Origin: Petrimonas sp. IBARAKI
Lineage (GTDB): Bacteria; Bacteroidota; Bacteroidia; Bacteroidales; Dysgonomonadaceae
Length of the DNA: 64,000 nt
Reading direction: 5' to 3'
NCBI GenBank assembly: GCA_002356435.2
Contig: AP018040.2
Span: 2,480,001-2,544,000, forward strand
Both the position numbers and the translations under genes were made by a program. Under the pieces are notes generated by a model, which searched no databases, was not told the DNA's origin, and worked only from the letters and a program-made list of their open reading frames with translations. Below, in pieces: positions 1 through 9,628 of this stretch. Numbering within the stretch: position 1 is the stretch's first letter; the number at the start of each line of letters is the position of its first letter.

Positions 1-1544
1 ATACGATCCAGGAACCACCGGTCGTGCGAGATCACCACGGCACATCCGGCAAAGTTTTCCAGCCCTTCTTCCAGTGCACGGAGGGTATTCACGTCGATAT
101 CGTTGGTCGGCTCGTCGAGCAACAGTACGTTTGCCCCAGCTTTGAGTGTCAATGCCAGGTGTAGACGGTTTCGTTCACCGCCGGAAAGAACACCGCACAG
201 TTTTTCCTGGTCCGCTCCCGAGAAATTGAATCGCGACAGGTATGCCCGGGAGTTCACCTCTTTGCCCCCCACGCGTACAAACTCCAATCCACCGGACACC
301 ACCTGATAGACGGTCTTACCGGGATCGATGGCTTCGTGAGCCTGATCCACATAAGCCGTAACAACGGTCTCTCCCACCTCGAACGAGCCATTGTCCGGGG
401 TCTCCATTCCCTGTATCAATCGGAAAAGGGTGGTTTTTCCAGCACCGTTGGGGCCGATAACGCCAACGATCCCGTTGGGTGGAAGCATGAAGTTAAGGTT
501 GTCGAACAGCAGCTTGTCACCAAAGGCTTTCTTCACGTTTCTAGCTTCAATCACCTTGTTTCCTAACCGGGGGCCGTTGGGAATAAAAATCTCCAGTTTC
601 TCCTCACGCTCTTTCTGATCCTGGTTCAGGAGTTGCTCGTACGAGTTCAGACGTGCTTTTCCTTTGGCCTGGCGCGCCTTGGGCGCCAGGTTGATCCATT
701 CCAGCTCCCGTTCCAGCGTTTTGCGACGCTTGCTCACCTGCTTCTCTTCCTGTTCCATCCGTTTGGTTTTCTGCTCCAGCCACGAGGTGTAGTTCCCTTT
801 CCAGGGGATTCCCTCACCGCGGTCGAGTTCGAGGATCCAGCCCGCCACATGGTCGAGGAAGTAACGGTCGTGCGTGATACAGATCACCGTTCCCTTGTAC
901 TGCTGCAAATGCTGCTCCAGCCAGTCGATCGACTCGGCATCGAGGTGGTTGGTCGGCTCGTCGAGAAGCAACACGTCTGGCTCCTGCAGTAGCAGGCGGC
1001 ACAGTGCCACCCGGCGGCGTTCACCTCCTGAAAGTTCACGGACCGGCTGTTCTTCAGGCGGACAGCGAAGGGCATCCATCGCACGCTCCAGGCGATTATC
1101 GATGTTCCACGCGTCGACGGCATCCAGCTTGTCCTGCAATTCTGCCTGGCGGTCGAACAGCTTGTTCATCTTTTCCTCATCCTCGTAATATTCGGGCAAT
1201 CCGAACTTCAGGTTGATCTCTTCATATTCCGCCAGCAGGTCCATCACCGGCTGCACTCCTTCACGAACGATTTCGATCACCGATTTGTCTTCATCCAGTT
1301 TCGGGTCCTGTTCCAGGTATCCCACCGAGAAACTTTTATCGGAGACTACTTCGCCCTGGTACTCCTTTTCAATCCCAGCAATAATCTTCAGCAGGGTAGA
1401 TTTACCGGAACCGTTCAGCCCGATGATGCCAATCTTGGCACCGTAGAAGAAGGAGAGGTAGATATCCTTCAACACCTGTTTGTGGGGAGGGAACGTTTTA
1501 CTTACCCCCACCATGGAAAAAATAATCTTTTTATCGTCAGCCAT
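1..1544 (-). CDS. ettA: Energy-dependent translational throttle protein EttA (ABC-F), C-terminus cut by window edge
   Basis: Reverse translation from the ATG at 1544 gives 514 codons that run off the left edge. Two ABC ATPase domains are visible. The first has Walker A GLNGSGKST near residue 42, signature LSGGERRR and Walker B LLLDEPTNHLD. The second has GPNGAGKTT, LSGGERNR and LLLDEPTNDID. A charged linker rich in Lys/Glu/Arg lies between them, and there are no membrane segments, as in ABC-F factors. The start MADDKKIIFSM and the overall order match EttA, which binds the ribosomal E site and couples translation to ATP/ADP level. The gene is monocistronic here, with its own promoter at 1644-1676. 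Only the end of the second domain is missing. Assignment to EttA rather than another ABC-F paralogue rests on the N-terminus and linker. Confidence 0.93.
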   Translation of the reverse strand, partial: MADDKKIIFSMVGVSKTFPPHKQVLKDIYLSFFYGAKIGIIGLNGSGKSTLLKIIAGIEKEYQGEVVSDKSFSVGYLEQDPKLDEDKSVIEIVREGVQPVMDLLAEYEEINLKFGLPEYYEDEEKMNKLFDRQAELQDKLDAVDAWNIDNRLERAMDALRCPPEEQPVRELSGGERRRVALCRLLLQEPDVLLLDEPTNHLDAESIDWLEQHLQQYKGTVICITHDRYFLDHVAGWILELDRGEGIPWKGNYTSWLEQKTKRMEQEEKQVSKRRKTLERELEWINLAPKARQAKGKARLNSYEQLLNQDQKEREEKLEIFIPNGPRLGNKVIEARNVKKAFGDKLLFDNLNFMLPPNGIVGVIGPNGAGKTTLFRLIQGMETPDNGSFEVGETVVTAYVDQAHEAIDPGKTVYQVVSGGLEFVRVGGKEVNSRAYLSRFNFSGADQEKLCGVLSGGERNRLHLALTLKAGANVLLLDEPTNDIDVNTLRALEEGLENFAGCAVVISHDRWFLDR

Positions 1545-1643
1545 ATCTGTTTTTAGTCAGTTTATTCAATATTTTATCAATGTCCCGTCCCTCTAAGTCG
1601 ATATAAATCAACATTTTTCAACCCGACCTTTCGTAACGGAGCA

Positions 1644-1676
1644 CAAAGATAGTAAAAATGACGGAAAAAGGGCAAA
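1644..1676 (-). promoter_or_regulatory. Bacteroidetes-type promoter for ettA
   Basis: Read on the minus strand, TTTG (1673-1676), a 21-nt spacer and TATCTTTG (1644-1651) match the Bacteroidetes sigma-ABfr consensus TTTG / TAnnTTTG. The site lies about 100 nt upstream of the ettA ATG. Confidence 0.7.
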
Positions 1677-1781
1677 ACCAGAAGACAAGCATGAATGAAG
1701 AGGCCGTTTCCGTATGTTCGTTTAAAATTGTAATTTTACACGGTTTAAAATTCTGATTGCAGGAAGCGTTGGAATAACAGA

Positions 1782-2678
1782 ATGGAACGAATGGATTACA
1801 GGGACACCGTTTTTATTTCAGTGGTAGAAAACCTCAGTTTCTCGAAAGCAGCCGATGAGCTAAACATCAGTCAGCCTGCGGTAACAAGGCACATCAAAGA
1901 GTTGGAAGAGAGGTATCACACCAACCTTTTCGAACGTAAAGGCAACAAGATTTACCTGACGCGGGCAGGAGAGAAAGTATACCACACGTTTAAGCTGATC
2001 GACCGGCAGTACCGTGAGCTCGATTTTGAGGTAAGGGAACTGCAAAACACCGTTGCCGGCGAGTTCAGAATAGGTGCGAGCTCGACCATCGCACAATATG
2101 TGATACCCAAAGTGATCGCATCGTTTCATAAGCGGTATCCAACGATTAAAATCCATTTAATGAACGGGAATTCGTTTGAAATGGAGAAACAGTTGATGGA
2201 GAACAGCGTGGACATAGCGCTTGTAGAAAACACCTCATCCCAATCGGATATCCGGTATAAAAAGTTTCTCGACGATGAACTGATCGTGGTCACCGGCTCC
2301 GGAAGTGTTTATGCTAAACGGGAAACCATCACCCAAGACGAGCTGTCGCGACTCCCGATGGTGTTAAGGGAACAGGGTTCCGGCACACTGGAAGTCATAA
2401 AAGAGGCCTTTTCCCGGCACGGGATAGATAGTGAACACTTCCATACACCCATCCACCTGGGCAGCACGGAGTCCATAAAAAATTTCCTGCTCGATTTCGA
2501 TGGCGTGGCTATTGTATCGGAAAAAGCGGTCTCCGGCGAACTGCAACTGAAAACCCTTGTAAAATTAAAGGTTTCCGGATTTTCCATTCCTCGCCAATTC
2601 CGCATAGCCTACAAGCTGGGACATAAAAGCCGCCAGGTTGAACTGTTTGAAAATTTCCTCCTTAATTATAACATATAG
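1782..2678 (+). CDS. LysR-family transcriptional regulator
   Basis: 298 residues, a normal LysR length. Residues about 5-65 form the winged HTH (FSKAADELNISQPAVTRHIK, then LFERKGNKIYLTRAGE). The rest is the periplasmic-binding-protein-like effector domain (FRIGASSTIAQYVIPKVI..., VDIALVE). An ATG three codons further in (MDYRDTVF) is an equally plausible start. It sits 73 nt before a YeiH-type transporter gene on the same strand. LysR genes paired with yeiH-type exporters are common, so it probably controls that neighbour (inference). The inducer is not evident from sequence. Confidence 0.9.
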   Translation: MERMDYRDTVFISVVENLSFSKAADELNISQPAVTRHIKELEERYHTNLFERKGNKIYLTRAGEKVYHTFKLIDRQYRELDFEVRELQNTVAGEFRIGASSTIAQYVIPKVIASFHKRYPTIKIHLMNGNSFEMEKQLMENSVDIALVENTSSQSDIRYKKFLDDELIVVTGSGSVYAKRETITQDELSRLPMVLREQGSGTLEVIKEAFSRHGIDSEHFHTPIHLGSTESIKNFLLDFDGVAIVSEKAVSGELQLKTLVKLKVSGFSIPRQFRIAYKLGHKSRQVELFENFLLNYNI

Positions 2679-2683
2679 TTATA
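2667..2683 (+). promoter_or_regulatory. Inverted repeat at lysR stop, candidate LysR operator
   Basis: TATAAC-N5-GTTATA is a perfect inverted repeat overlapping the lysR stop codon. It lies about 19 nt before the -33 element of the downstream transporter promoter. The spacing and T...A ends resemble a LysR box (T-N11-A type). Confidence 0.45.
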
Positions 2684-2701
2684 CATTATAAGAATAAAGC
2701 A

Positions 2702-2733
2702 TTTGTTTATATTATACAACGATACTACTTTTG
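2702..2733 (+). promoter_or_regulatory. Promoter for the YeiH-type transporter
   Basis: TTTG (2702-2705), a 20-nt spacer and TACTTTTG (2726-2733) fit the Bacteroidetes promoter consensus. The downstream ATG is 19 nt after it, so the leader is very short. The transporter can therefore be transcribed separately from the LysR gene. Confidence 0.65.
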
Positions 2734-2751
2734 TCGCCTTAAAGTATCGGA

Positions 2752-3663
2752 ATGAATAATAAAAGTTGGCTTTATTGGGTGGTTATCTGTTTTTGTTTTC
2801 TACCTTTTGTTTCACCGGCGGTTGCACTCTGCATAGGCATTGTTTTTTCTTTTTTGGGAATCAGGCACGATTCCATTCACCGGTATACCTCAAGGGTTCT
2901 ACAGGTATCGATTGTTCTCCTGGGCTTCGGGATGGGACTGGAAGAAGTGATCACTGCGTCAAAAAGTGGCTTCGTACAGACGCTCATCTCAGTATCCCTG
3001 GTGATGACCGGCGGGATTGTCCTTGGCAGGCTCTTGAGGGTTGAAAAAAACACAACACTGCTGATTGCCGCGGGGACGGCAATTTGCGGAGGAAGTGCCA
3101 TTGCGGCTGTGGCACCCATCATCAAGAGTGAGAATTATCAAAATTCGTTTGCCCTGATCGTGGTGTTTGTCCTGAACGCCATAGCCCTGCTGCTTTTTCC
3201 CTTTATCGGGCAACGGCTCGGGTTGAGCCAGGAAGTTTTTGGCAACTGGGCAGCCATCGCCATACACGATACCAGCTCGGTAGTGGGAGCAGGAGCCATC
3301 TACGGAGAGAAGGCACTGCAGGTGGCCACTACGGTGAAGCTGATACGTGCCTTATGGATTATCCCGCTCTCCATCGTGCTGGCTTTTTTCAGCAAAAACG
3401 GCGACAAGCGTTCAATCAAATTCCCCTGGTTTATCCTGCTCTTTGTGGCAGCCATATTCTTTGCCAATATTTTTCCTGCTTTTGAGTCCAGCTATGCCCA
3501 TTTCAGCTGGCTGGGAAGAAGGGCAATGGTTGTCGCACTGTTTCTCATCGGTTCCAACATCACCCTCCATCAAATCAAACAGTCGGGAACCCGGTGTTTT
3601 CTGTTGGGCGTTACATTATGGGTGGTAACGGCAGCCTTCTCACTTTTTCTGTTAACGCGGTAA
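2752..3663 (+). CDS. YeiH/UPF0324-family putative sulfate (anion) exporter
   Basis: 303-residue integral membrane protein with about ten hydrophobic segments. The family hallmarks are visible: LGFGMGLEEV near residues 57-66, the glycine-rich AAGTAICGGSAIAAVAPII near 105-123, and IHDTSSVVGAGAIYGE near 167-182. The family (Cons_hypoth698, UPF0324) is annotated as a putative sulfate exporter, but the substrate is not proven for most members. The LysR gene just upstream and a private promoter suggest induced expression. The length is slightly shorter than E. coli YeiH (about 350). Confidence 0.82.
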   Translation: MNNKSWLYWVVICFCFLPFVSPAVALCIGIVFSFLGIRHDSIHRYTSRVLQVSIVLLGFGMGLEEVITASKSGFVQTLISVSLVMTGGIVLGRLLRVEKNTTLLIAAGTAICGGSAIAAVAPIIKSENYQNSFALIVVFVLNAIALLLFPFIGQRLGLSQEVFGNWAAIAIHDTSSVVGAGAIYGEKALQVATTVKLIRALWIIPLSIVLAFFSKNGDKRSIKFPWFILLFVAAIFFANIFPAFESSYAHFSWLGRRAMVVALFLIGSNITLHQIKQSGTRCFLLGVTLWVVTAAFSLFLLTR

Positions 3664-3767
3664 TCAGGCTTCTTGACTACAAGCAACGGTTACTCCACCG
3701 GAAGTAACGCATCAGTTTATTTCGACGATCTCAAAATCAAAAAATTACAGTTTTTTGATACAAATAA

Positions 3768-3799
3768 TTTCGTTAAAATAAAAACATTTCGTATTTTTG
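3768..3799 (+). promoter_or_regulatory. Probable gap promoter
   Basis: TATTTTTG at 3792-3799 is a good -7 element. TTTCG at 3768-3772, 19 nt upstream, is an imperfect -33. The start codon of gap lies 60 nt downstream. Confidence 0.5.
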
Positions 3800-3838
3800 C
3801 AACTTGATTAGAAAGATAGTATTTAGGAACATTCTTAA

Positions 3839-4864
<1,026 letters not shown>

Positions 4865-4883
4865 TCGTTTATTAACACATACG

Positions 4884-4919
4884 CAAAAAGCGCTACCCGA
4901 AAAGGTGGTGCTTTTTTTG
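4884..4919 (+). terminator. Rho-independent terminator of gap
   Basis: AGCGCTACC pairs with GGTGGTGCT through a short loop (with G-U pairs), followed by a run of seven T. It begins about 20 nt after the gap stop. Confidence 0.75.
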
Positions 4920-4930
4920 TTGCCGTTTCA

Positions 4931-4973
4931 CAAAAAAGAAAGGCCGGTCGGAGTATTCCGATCAGCCTTTTTA
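4931..4973 (-). terminator. Hairpin terminator of the ferredoxin gene (also faces gap)
   Basis: A 13-bp stem with two G-U pairs (4940-4952 with 4957-4969) and a tetraloop lies just downstream of the ferredoxin stop. T-rich tracts follow on both strands, so it can act bidirectionally in this convergent junction. Confidence 0.65.
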
Positions 4974-4991
4974 CCTCTTTTCCGGTATATG

Positions 4992-5159
4992 TTAAGCCGG
5001 ATGAATTGCTTCTGTAGGGCAAACTTCTGCACAAGTACCGCAATCGGTACAAACATCGGGATCAATCACGTAGATATCACCTTCAGAGATTGCCTCAACC
5101 GGGCATTCATCTATACAGGTTCCACAAGCAATACAATCTTCATTAATTACGTAAGCCAT
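4992..5159 (-). CDS. 2x[4Fe-4S] bacterial-type ferredoxin, 55 aa
   Basis: Minus-strand ORF of 56 codons from ATG at 5159 to TAA at 4992. It has two CxxCxxCxxxCP clusters (CIACGTCIDECP and CTDCGTCAEVCP), the classic small clostridial/bacteroidal ferredoxin with two cubane clusters. It carries low-potential electrons, for example from pyruvate:ferredoxin oxidoreductase. NfnAB, encoded at 21.9-24.2 kb, is a natural partner (inference). The TATCTTTG -7 element at 5217-5224 fits its promoter, and a hairpin terminator follows. Confidence 0.95.
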   Translation of the reverse strand: MAYVINEDCIACGTCIDECPVEAISEGDIYVIDPDVCTDCGTCAEVCPTEAIHPA

Positions 5160-5216
5160 AATAAATAATTTGTTAGTTAATGTTGTGTGATTATTTTATT
5201 TCCATAAAATTCTGCA

Positions 5217-5224
5217 CAAAGATA
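5217..5224 (-). promoter_or_regulatory. -7 element of ferredoxin promoter
   Basis: Minus-strand TATCTTTG about 58 nt upstream of the ferredoxin ATG. The best -33 candidate (TTG, 5241-5243) is only 16 nt away, so the -33 is weak. Confidence 0.45.
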
Positions 5225-5448
5225 CATAGTTTTTTAAAAACAAGAAACTTTGTTTTGCACTTAGTTTTGGACAAATATTTGTTCTTTTTATGGTTCAAAT
5301 CAAAAAAACAAGCTATCTAGCTGATTATCTATATCTTTATCGTTACTAACGAGGTGCTATTTTTACGATTTCTAAATAAGATACAATCCCGGGGAGATTT
5401 TTTTCATTCCGTTTATAATAACCTTGCTTTAAAATCGTTTAAATTGTA

Positions 5449-6153
5449 ATGAGAAAGATATTCCTTCTGGTTATTGTGCTTTCGGCCTTGTCTGACCCAA
5501 CATACGGGCAACAACAGAAACTGCAGAACCGGCCATACGCCGACCATAAGATCTTTCACCTGGGATTTACGATAGGGGTGCATACGCAAGACCTGATGCT
5601 GACACAATCGGGACACACGGATGAAAACGGCGAGGTATGGTTTTCAGAAATCCCGTCCTATTCACCGGGATTTAGCGTGGGAATCATTACCGATTTGTAC
5701 CTGAACCGCTTTATGAACCTGCGGGCAATCCCCACATTGCATCTGGGAAGCAAGAATCTTGTATTTAAGGAACAGGCTTCGGGCGAAACGTTTAAAACAG
5801 GCTTAAGGAACAATTATGTTACCCTGCCCCTGCAGGTGAAACTGGCGTCCACCCGCATTAACAATTACCGACCTTACCTTGTGGCGGGAACCTACGGTAG
5901 TATCGAGCTGGCCTCGCGAAAAAATCAACCAATCTTACTGAAACCCTACGATTACGGAGTTGAAATCGGTATAGGTTGCGATTTTTATTTGCCTTACTTC
6001 AACCTTTGCCCCGAGCTCAAATTCTGTTTCGGACTGAACGACATGCTCGAAAAGGACCGATCCGACCTGACCGACAAGGAATTGATAAAATACCCGCTTT
6101 CACTGGCCAGAGCCACGCAACGGATGATCGTACTGAGTTTTAATTTTGAGTGA
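5449..6153 (+). CDS. porT: PorT-type outer-membrane beta-barrel (type IX secretion)
   Basis: 234 residues with a signal peptide (MRKIFLLVIVLSALSDPTYG). The rest is dominated by alternating beta strands that end in an aromatic-terminal strand (MIVLSFNFE), as in outer-membrane barrels. The segment HLGFTIGVHTQDLML and the later NYVTLPLQVKLAS / PYLVAGTYGSIELASRK pattern match PorT, a small barrel needed for the type IX secretion system and gingipain export in Porphyromonas. No other T9SS genes are nearby, which is normal because por genes are scattered. Its 3' end overlaps the convergent glycosyltransferase gene by 14 bp. Confidence 0.75.
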   Translation: MRKIFLLVIVLSALSDPTYGQQQKLQNRPYADHKIFHLGFTIGVHTQDLMLTQSGHTDENGEVWFSEIPSYSPGFSVGIITDLYLNRFMNLRAIPTLHLGSKNLVFKEQASGETFKTGLRNNYVTLPLQVKLASTRINNYRPYLVAGTYGSIELASRKNQPILLKPYDYGVEIGIGCDFYLPYFNLCPELKFCFGLNDMLEKDRSDLTDKELIKYPLSLARATQRMIVLSFNFE

Positions 6154-7177
6154 CAGGAGTGAGTGGTAAGTCGCTATACGTTTTTTTTCTCTTCACGTAA
6201 TAATTCCACAAGATACTGCCTTTGAACTTTGTAGGAATATCGGTAACCAATCTTTGTTTTAAATTTTCGCGGCGATCGTGCCGGAAACCGGGCATCATCC
6301 TGAAGAAGTCCCTGTGTGCTTCAATAACCGATTTAGCATTGTCGAACTTTCCCATAGATAATAAATGCAAAAAAGCCAACGCATCTAAAATCAACCGGAC
6401 GGTAAAAACAACAAGCAGGCTCCTTATGCGGGCATTCTTGTACAACATCAACAAGTTGTTCCGGAAATTAAGGTAGGTTTTTCTCGGGTTCTCTTTCTCC
6501 AGCGATGCAGCACCCACATGATAAACCACCGATTGCGGCAGGCATTCGATTCTTTTTCCACGCGCATTCAGCCGCCAGCAAAGATCGATCTCTTCCATGT
6601 GCGCGAAAAACCGCGCATCGAGGCCACCTGCTTCGAAATAATCTTTCCGGCGGATACACAGGCAGGCTCCGGTGGCCCAAAACACCGGGATTACCGTATC
6701 GTACTGGCCCCTATCCTGCTCCACGTTGTCGAGGATCCTTCCCCGGCAAAAAGGATAACCGAACCTGTCCAGAAAACCGCCGCAAGCGCCGGCATATTCA
6801 AACCCGGTCTTGTTTCTTTGTGCCAGGATCTTGGGTTGGAGGGCAGAGACACCGGGGTGCTCATCCAGGTAGCTGATCATGGTTGAAAGCCAGTTTTCGG
6901 TAGTTTCTACGTCGGAATTCAGCAATACCACGTATTCCGCGTCAACCTGCCGCAATGCCTTGTTATACCCTTCCGCAAAGCCGTAATTCTTATCGAGGAC
7001 AATGAGTGGCACCTGCGGGAAACGGGTGTTTAGAAAATCAACCGAATCGTCGGAAGAGCCATTGTCGGCAACAACCACTTCGGTTTGGTGATCCAACGTG
7101 TGTTGCAACACCACCGGCAGGAACCGCTCCAGTAATTTGCGTCCGTTCCAGTTCAATATCACTACCGATGTCTTCAT
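6140..7177 (-). CDS. Glycosyltransferase family 2
   Basis: 345 residues from the ATG at 7177, chosen because it overlaps the upstream gene's stop as ATGA. GT-A fold signs are SVVILNWNGRKLLERFLP at the start, VVADNGSSDDSV, the nucleotide-sugar motif VVLLNSDVE (DxD-like) and the acceptor-site WRLNARGKRIECLPQSVVYH. A C-terminal amphipathic/hydrophobic helix (SLLVVFTVRLILDALAFLHLL) suggests membrane association. The family resembles rhamnosyl-type GT2 enzymes. Coupling to a lipid A acyltransferase suggests a lipopolysaccharide role (inference). The donor and acceptor cannot be read from sequence. Confidence 0.88.
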   Translation of the reverse strand: MKTSVVILNWNGRKLLERFLPVVLQHTLDHQTEVVVADNGSSDDSVDFLNTRFPQVPLIVLDKNYGFAEGYNKALRQVDAEYVVLLNSDVETTENWLSTMISYLDEHPGVSALQPKILAQRNKTGFEYAGACGGFLDRFGYPFCRGRILDNVEQDRGQYDTVIPVFWATGACLCIRRKDYFEAGGLDARFFAHMEEIDLCWRLNARGKRIECLPQSVVYHVGAASLEKENPRKTYLNFRNNLLMLYKNARIRSLLVVFTVRLILDALAFLHLLSMGKFDNAKSVIEAHRDFFRMMPGFRHDRRENLKQRLVTDIPTKFKGSILWNYYVKRKKTYSDLPLTPVTQN

Positions 7178-8076
7178 GCTTCTTGCTTTTTCGACCGGGA
7201 CCATTTATTATGCGACCATAAATAATATGCCGGATCGTTCAATATCGTTTCTTCCAGTTTCCGGGTATATTTCTCCGTTACAGTAAATTCTTCCTCGGCG
7301 CTTGCATCTGCCGTGATTACCGAAAAATTCCCCACATAATGCCCTCGCTCCACCTTTTTTATGTCGAGGTAGACCACTGCCAACCCTAGTTGGCGGGCAA
7401 TTCGTTCCATACCGGTCTGCAACAACGTATCCTGATTTAAAAATGTAGCCCAGTATTCGTTGTTGTGTTTTCGCGGCCGTTGATCCGTTAAAAATCCGAT
7501 AACCATAGCCTGACCCTCATTTCTCTTGCGAATGATGGTTCGGTAGGCCGTCTTCATCTCAATGGATAGAGGATTGAACCGGGAGCGGATCTTCAGAAAA
7601 AGCTCATCAAAAGCTTTTGACTTCAGGGTCTTGTACACCTGTCCCGGCTCTACTCCGGGCAACAGATACAACGCTATTGAGGGCACCCACTCCCAATTTC
7701 CGTAATGCCCCAAGCTTAATAGGCAGGTATTCCCGTCTTTGGTGAGCCGGTTGACAATCTCAGGGTTCTTAAAAACCATGCGCTTGCGAATTTCTTTTTC
7801 GGAGATACGCAAGGTTTTTACAGTTTCCACAAAGTAATCACACAGGTGTCGGTAAAATTTCTTCTCGATCTGCAGTATCTCTTCCTCTTTCTTTCGAGGA
7901 AAGGAACGCAGAAGGTTTTTTCGGACAATCTTTCTCCGGTAACCGACCAGATAATACACTACTATATAGAGAACATCGGAAAGGATATACAATACCCGGA
8001 ACGGAAGCATTGCCATAAGGTACGTTGCGCCGTAGAGTGGGTAAAACCCGATTCCTTTTCTGTTTTTCCCGGTCAT
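7174..8076 (-). CDS. Lipid A biosynthesis (LpxL/HtrB-family) acyltransferase
   Basis: 300 residues. An N-terminal membrane segment (residues about 12-45) is followed by the acyltransferase core with the catalytic H(x)4-type motif LSLGHYGNWEW (His near residue 123) and the downstream FLTDQRPRK. The family adds the secondary acyl chain to Kdo-lipid IVA at the inner-membrane cytoplasmic face. It starts 11 nt after mtaB and overlaps the following glycosyltransferase by 4 nt, so the three are probably one transcript. Bacteroidales usually carry a single such enzyme, which makes penta-acylated lipid A (family knowledge). Confidence 0.9.
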   Translation of the reverse strand: MTGKNRKGIGFYPLYGATYLMAMLPFRVLYILSDVLYIVVYYLVGYRRKIVRKNLLRSFPRKKEEEILQIEKKFYRHLCDYFVETVKTLRISEKEIRKRMVFKNPEIVNRLTKDGNTCLLSLGHYGNWEWVPSIALYLLPGVEPGQVYKTLKSKAFDELFLKIRSRFNPLSIEMKTAYRTIIRKRNEGQAMVIGFLTDQRPRKHNNEYWATFLNQDTLLQTGMERIARQLGLAVVYLDIKKVERGHYVGNFSVITADASAEEEFTVTEKYTRKLEETILNDPAYYLWSHNKWSRSKKQEA

Positions 8077-8087
8077 CCTTTTGCGAA

Positions 8088-9407
8088 TTATTCTCCAAAA
8101 ACAGCCTCCATAGCCATTTCGTCTTCGTTATACTCTCCTATTTTCACACCGGTTATCTTATTTACGAGCAACGGGTTATAATCCGCATACAACCTCACGT
8201 AATTCTCAGTGAATCCGTGCATCCTATTTCCGTGTCGCGTGTGTTCGAAAAGCACTTTTCTGAAACCGTCCTTTTGTGATTCGTAGAAACTACGCAACTT
8301 ACGGTCGGAGATGTCGTGCAGTTCCTTGCTCCGGTTGTGTTTGGTGCGCGGGTCTACGACGTGCCCAATTTCCAGGGCCTGCGTTCCGGAACGTTCGGAA
8401 TAAGTAAAGACGTGCAGCTGTGAGAAGTCGATCGACTCAATAAAATCCCGGCCTTCCTCGAAATACGCGTCCGTTTCACCGCGAAGCCCCACAATCACAT
8501 CCACACCGATGAACGCGTGCGGCATGGCAGATTTTATTCTTTCCACCTTGCGACGGAACAATGCCGTGTCGTATTTTCTCTTCATCAGTTTCAAAACGGC
8601 ATCGCTGCCAGCTTGCAGCGGAGTGTGGAAATGGGGTGCGAACCGTTTTGAGCCCGCCACAAAATCGATGATCTCATCCGTCAGCAGGTTGGGTTCGATG
8701 GATGAGATGCGAAACCGTTCGATGCCTTCCACTTCATCCAAGGCTTTTATCAAATCGAAAAATGTTTCACCGGTAGTATGTCCGAAGTCTCCGATATTAA
8801 CCCCGGTGAGCACGATCTCCTTTCCTCCCTGTACCACCACATCCTGTGCCTGTTTAACCAGATCGGCAATGGAGCCGTTGCGGCTCCTTCCCCTAGCGTA
8901 AGGGATGGTGCAAAATGAACAGAAGTAATCACATCCGTCCTGTACCTTCAAGAAATACCGCGTGCGGTCGTCGGCAGAGCAAGAGGGAACAAAAGTCCTG
9001 ATTCTATGTGTTTTAGACGTAACAACTTCTCCCTTGTCTTTTTTCTTCAAATCATCCAGATAACGGATAACATCCAGCTTCTGTTCCGACCCCAACACCA
9101 AATCCACACCGTCGATGGAGGCAACTTCATCGGGTTTGAGCTGGGCGTAACAACCGGTAACCACTACAAATGCGCCGGGATGGCTTTGAATCATTCTCCG
9201 AATGGCCTGACGCCCTTTCTTGTCGGCCAGTTCCGTAACGGAACAGGTATTTATGACACAAATATCAGCCTTCTGCCCTTTCCGGGCACGCAATACTCCG
9301 GCATGAAGCAATTGCTTGCCGATAGCAGACGTTTCCGCAAAATTCAGTTTGCAACCCAATGTATAATATGCAGCCGTTTTATTTTCAAAAACAGTTTGAT
9401 CGATCAT
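8088..9407 (-). CDS. mtaB: tRNA threonylcarbamoyladenosine methylthiotransferase MtaB
   Basis: 439 residues. The N-terminal UPF0004 domain contains three cluster cysteines (LGCKLN, NTCSVT, TGCYAQ). The radical SAM core has CDYFCSFCTIPYARGRSRNG, and a C-terminal TRAM-like segment follows (VLFEHTRHGNRMHGFTENYVRL). This layout and length fit MtaB (YqeV), which converts t6A37 to ms2t6A37 in tRNA. The LGCKLN form distinguishes it from MiaB and RimO. It is first in an operon-like run with the acyltransferase and glycosyltransferase. Confidence 0.92.
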   Translation of the reverse strand: MIDQTVFENKTAAYYTLGCKLNFAETSAIGKQLLHAGVLRARKGQKADICVINTCSVTELADKKGRQAIRRMIQSHPGAFVVVTGCYAQLKPDEVASIDGVDLVLGSEQKLDVIRYLDDLKKKDKGEVVTSKTHRIRTFVPSCSADDRTRYFLKVQDGCDYFCSFCTIPYARGRSRNGSIADLVKQAQDVVVQGGKEIVLTGVNIGDFGHTTGETFFDLIKALDEVEGIERFRISSIEPNLLTDEIIDFVAGSKRFAPHFHTPLQAGSDAVLKLMKRKYDTALFRRKVERIKSAMPHAFIGVDVIVGLRGETDAYFEEGRDFIESIDFSQLHVFTYSERSGTQALEIGHVVDPRTKHNRSKELHDISDRKLRSFYESQKDGFRKVLFEHTRHGNRMHGFTENYVRLYADYNPLLVNKITGVKIGEYNEDEMAMEAVFGE

Positions 9408-9568
9408 GAATAGAAATGTTTAAGTTTCGCTCGTGTTTATTGCCAATGTACAGCTTTAAACGATTTATCTGTTATCGTAACACACGCGAATATTGAATAT
9501 TTATATAAAAAGCCTCGTTTCCAAACCGCAAAAATACAAAATTTGCCTCAATTTAGCGGTAGTATTTC

Positions 9569-9599
9569 TTTGTCAATCTATAAATTCGTATTATTTTTG
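9569..9599 (+). promoter_or_regulatory. Promoter of the acyl-CoA synthetase gene
   Basis: TTTG (9569-9572), a 19-nt spacer and TATTTTTG (9592-9599) match the Bacteroidetes consensus exactly. The start codon follows 29 nt later. Confidence 0.75.
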
Positions 9600-9628
9600 C
9601 ACACAACTTAAATATTTGTGCAAAAATA

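Noticed and set aside
3690-3710. Hairpin GTTACT...AGTAAC after the exporter gene as terminator
   Set aside because: The stem is short with a mismatch and no T run follows.
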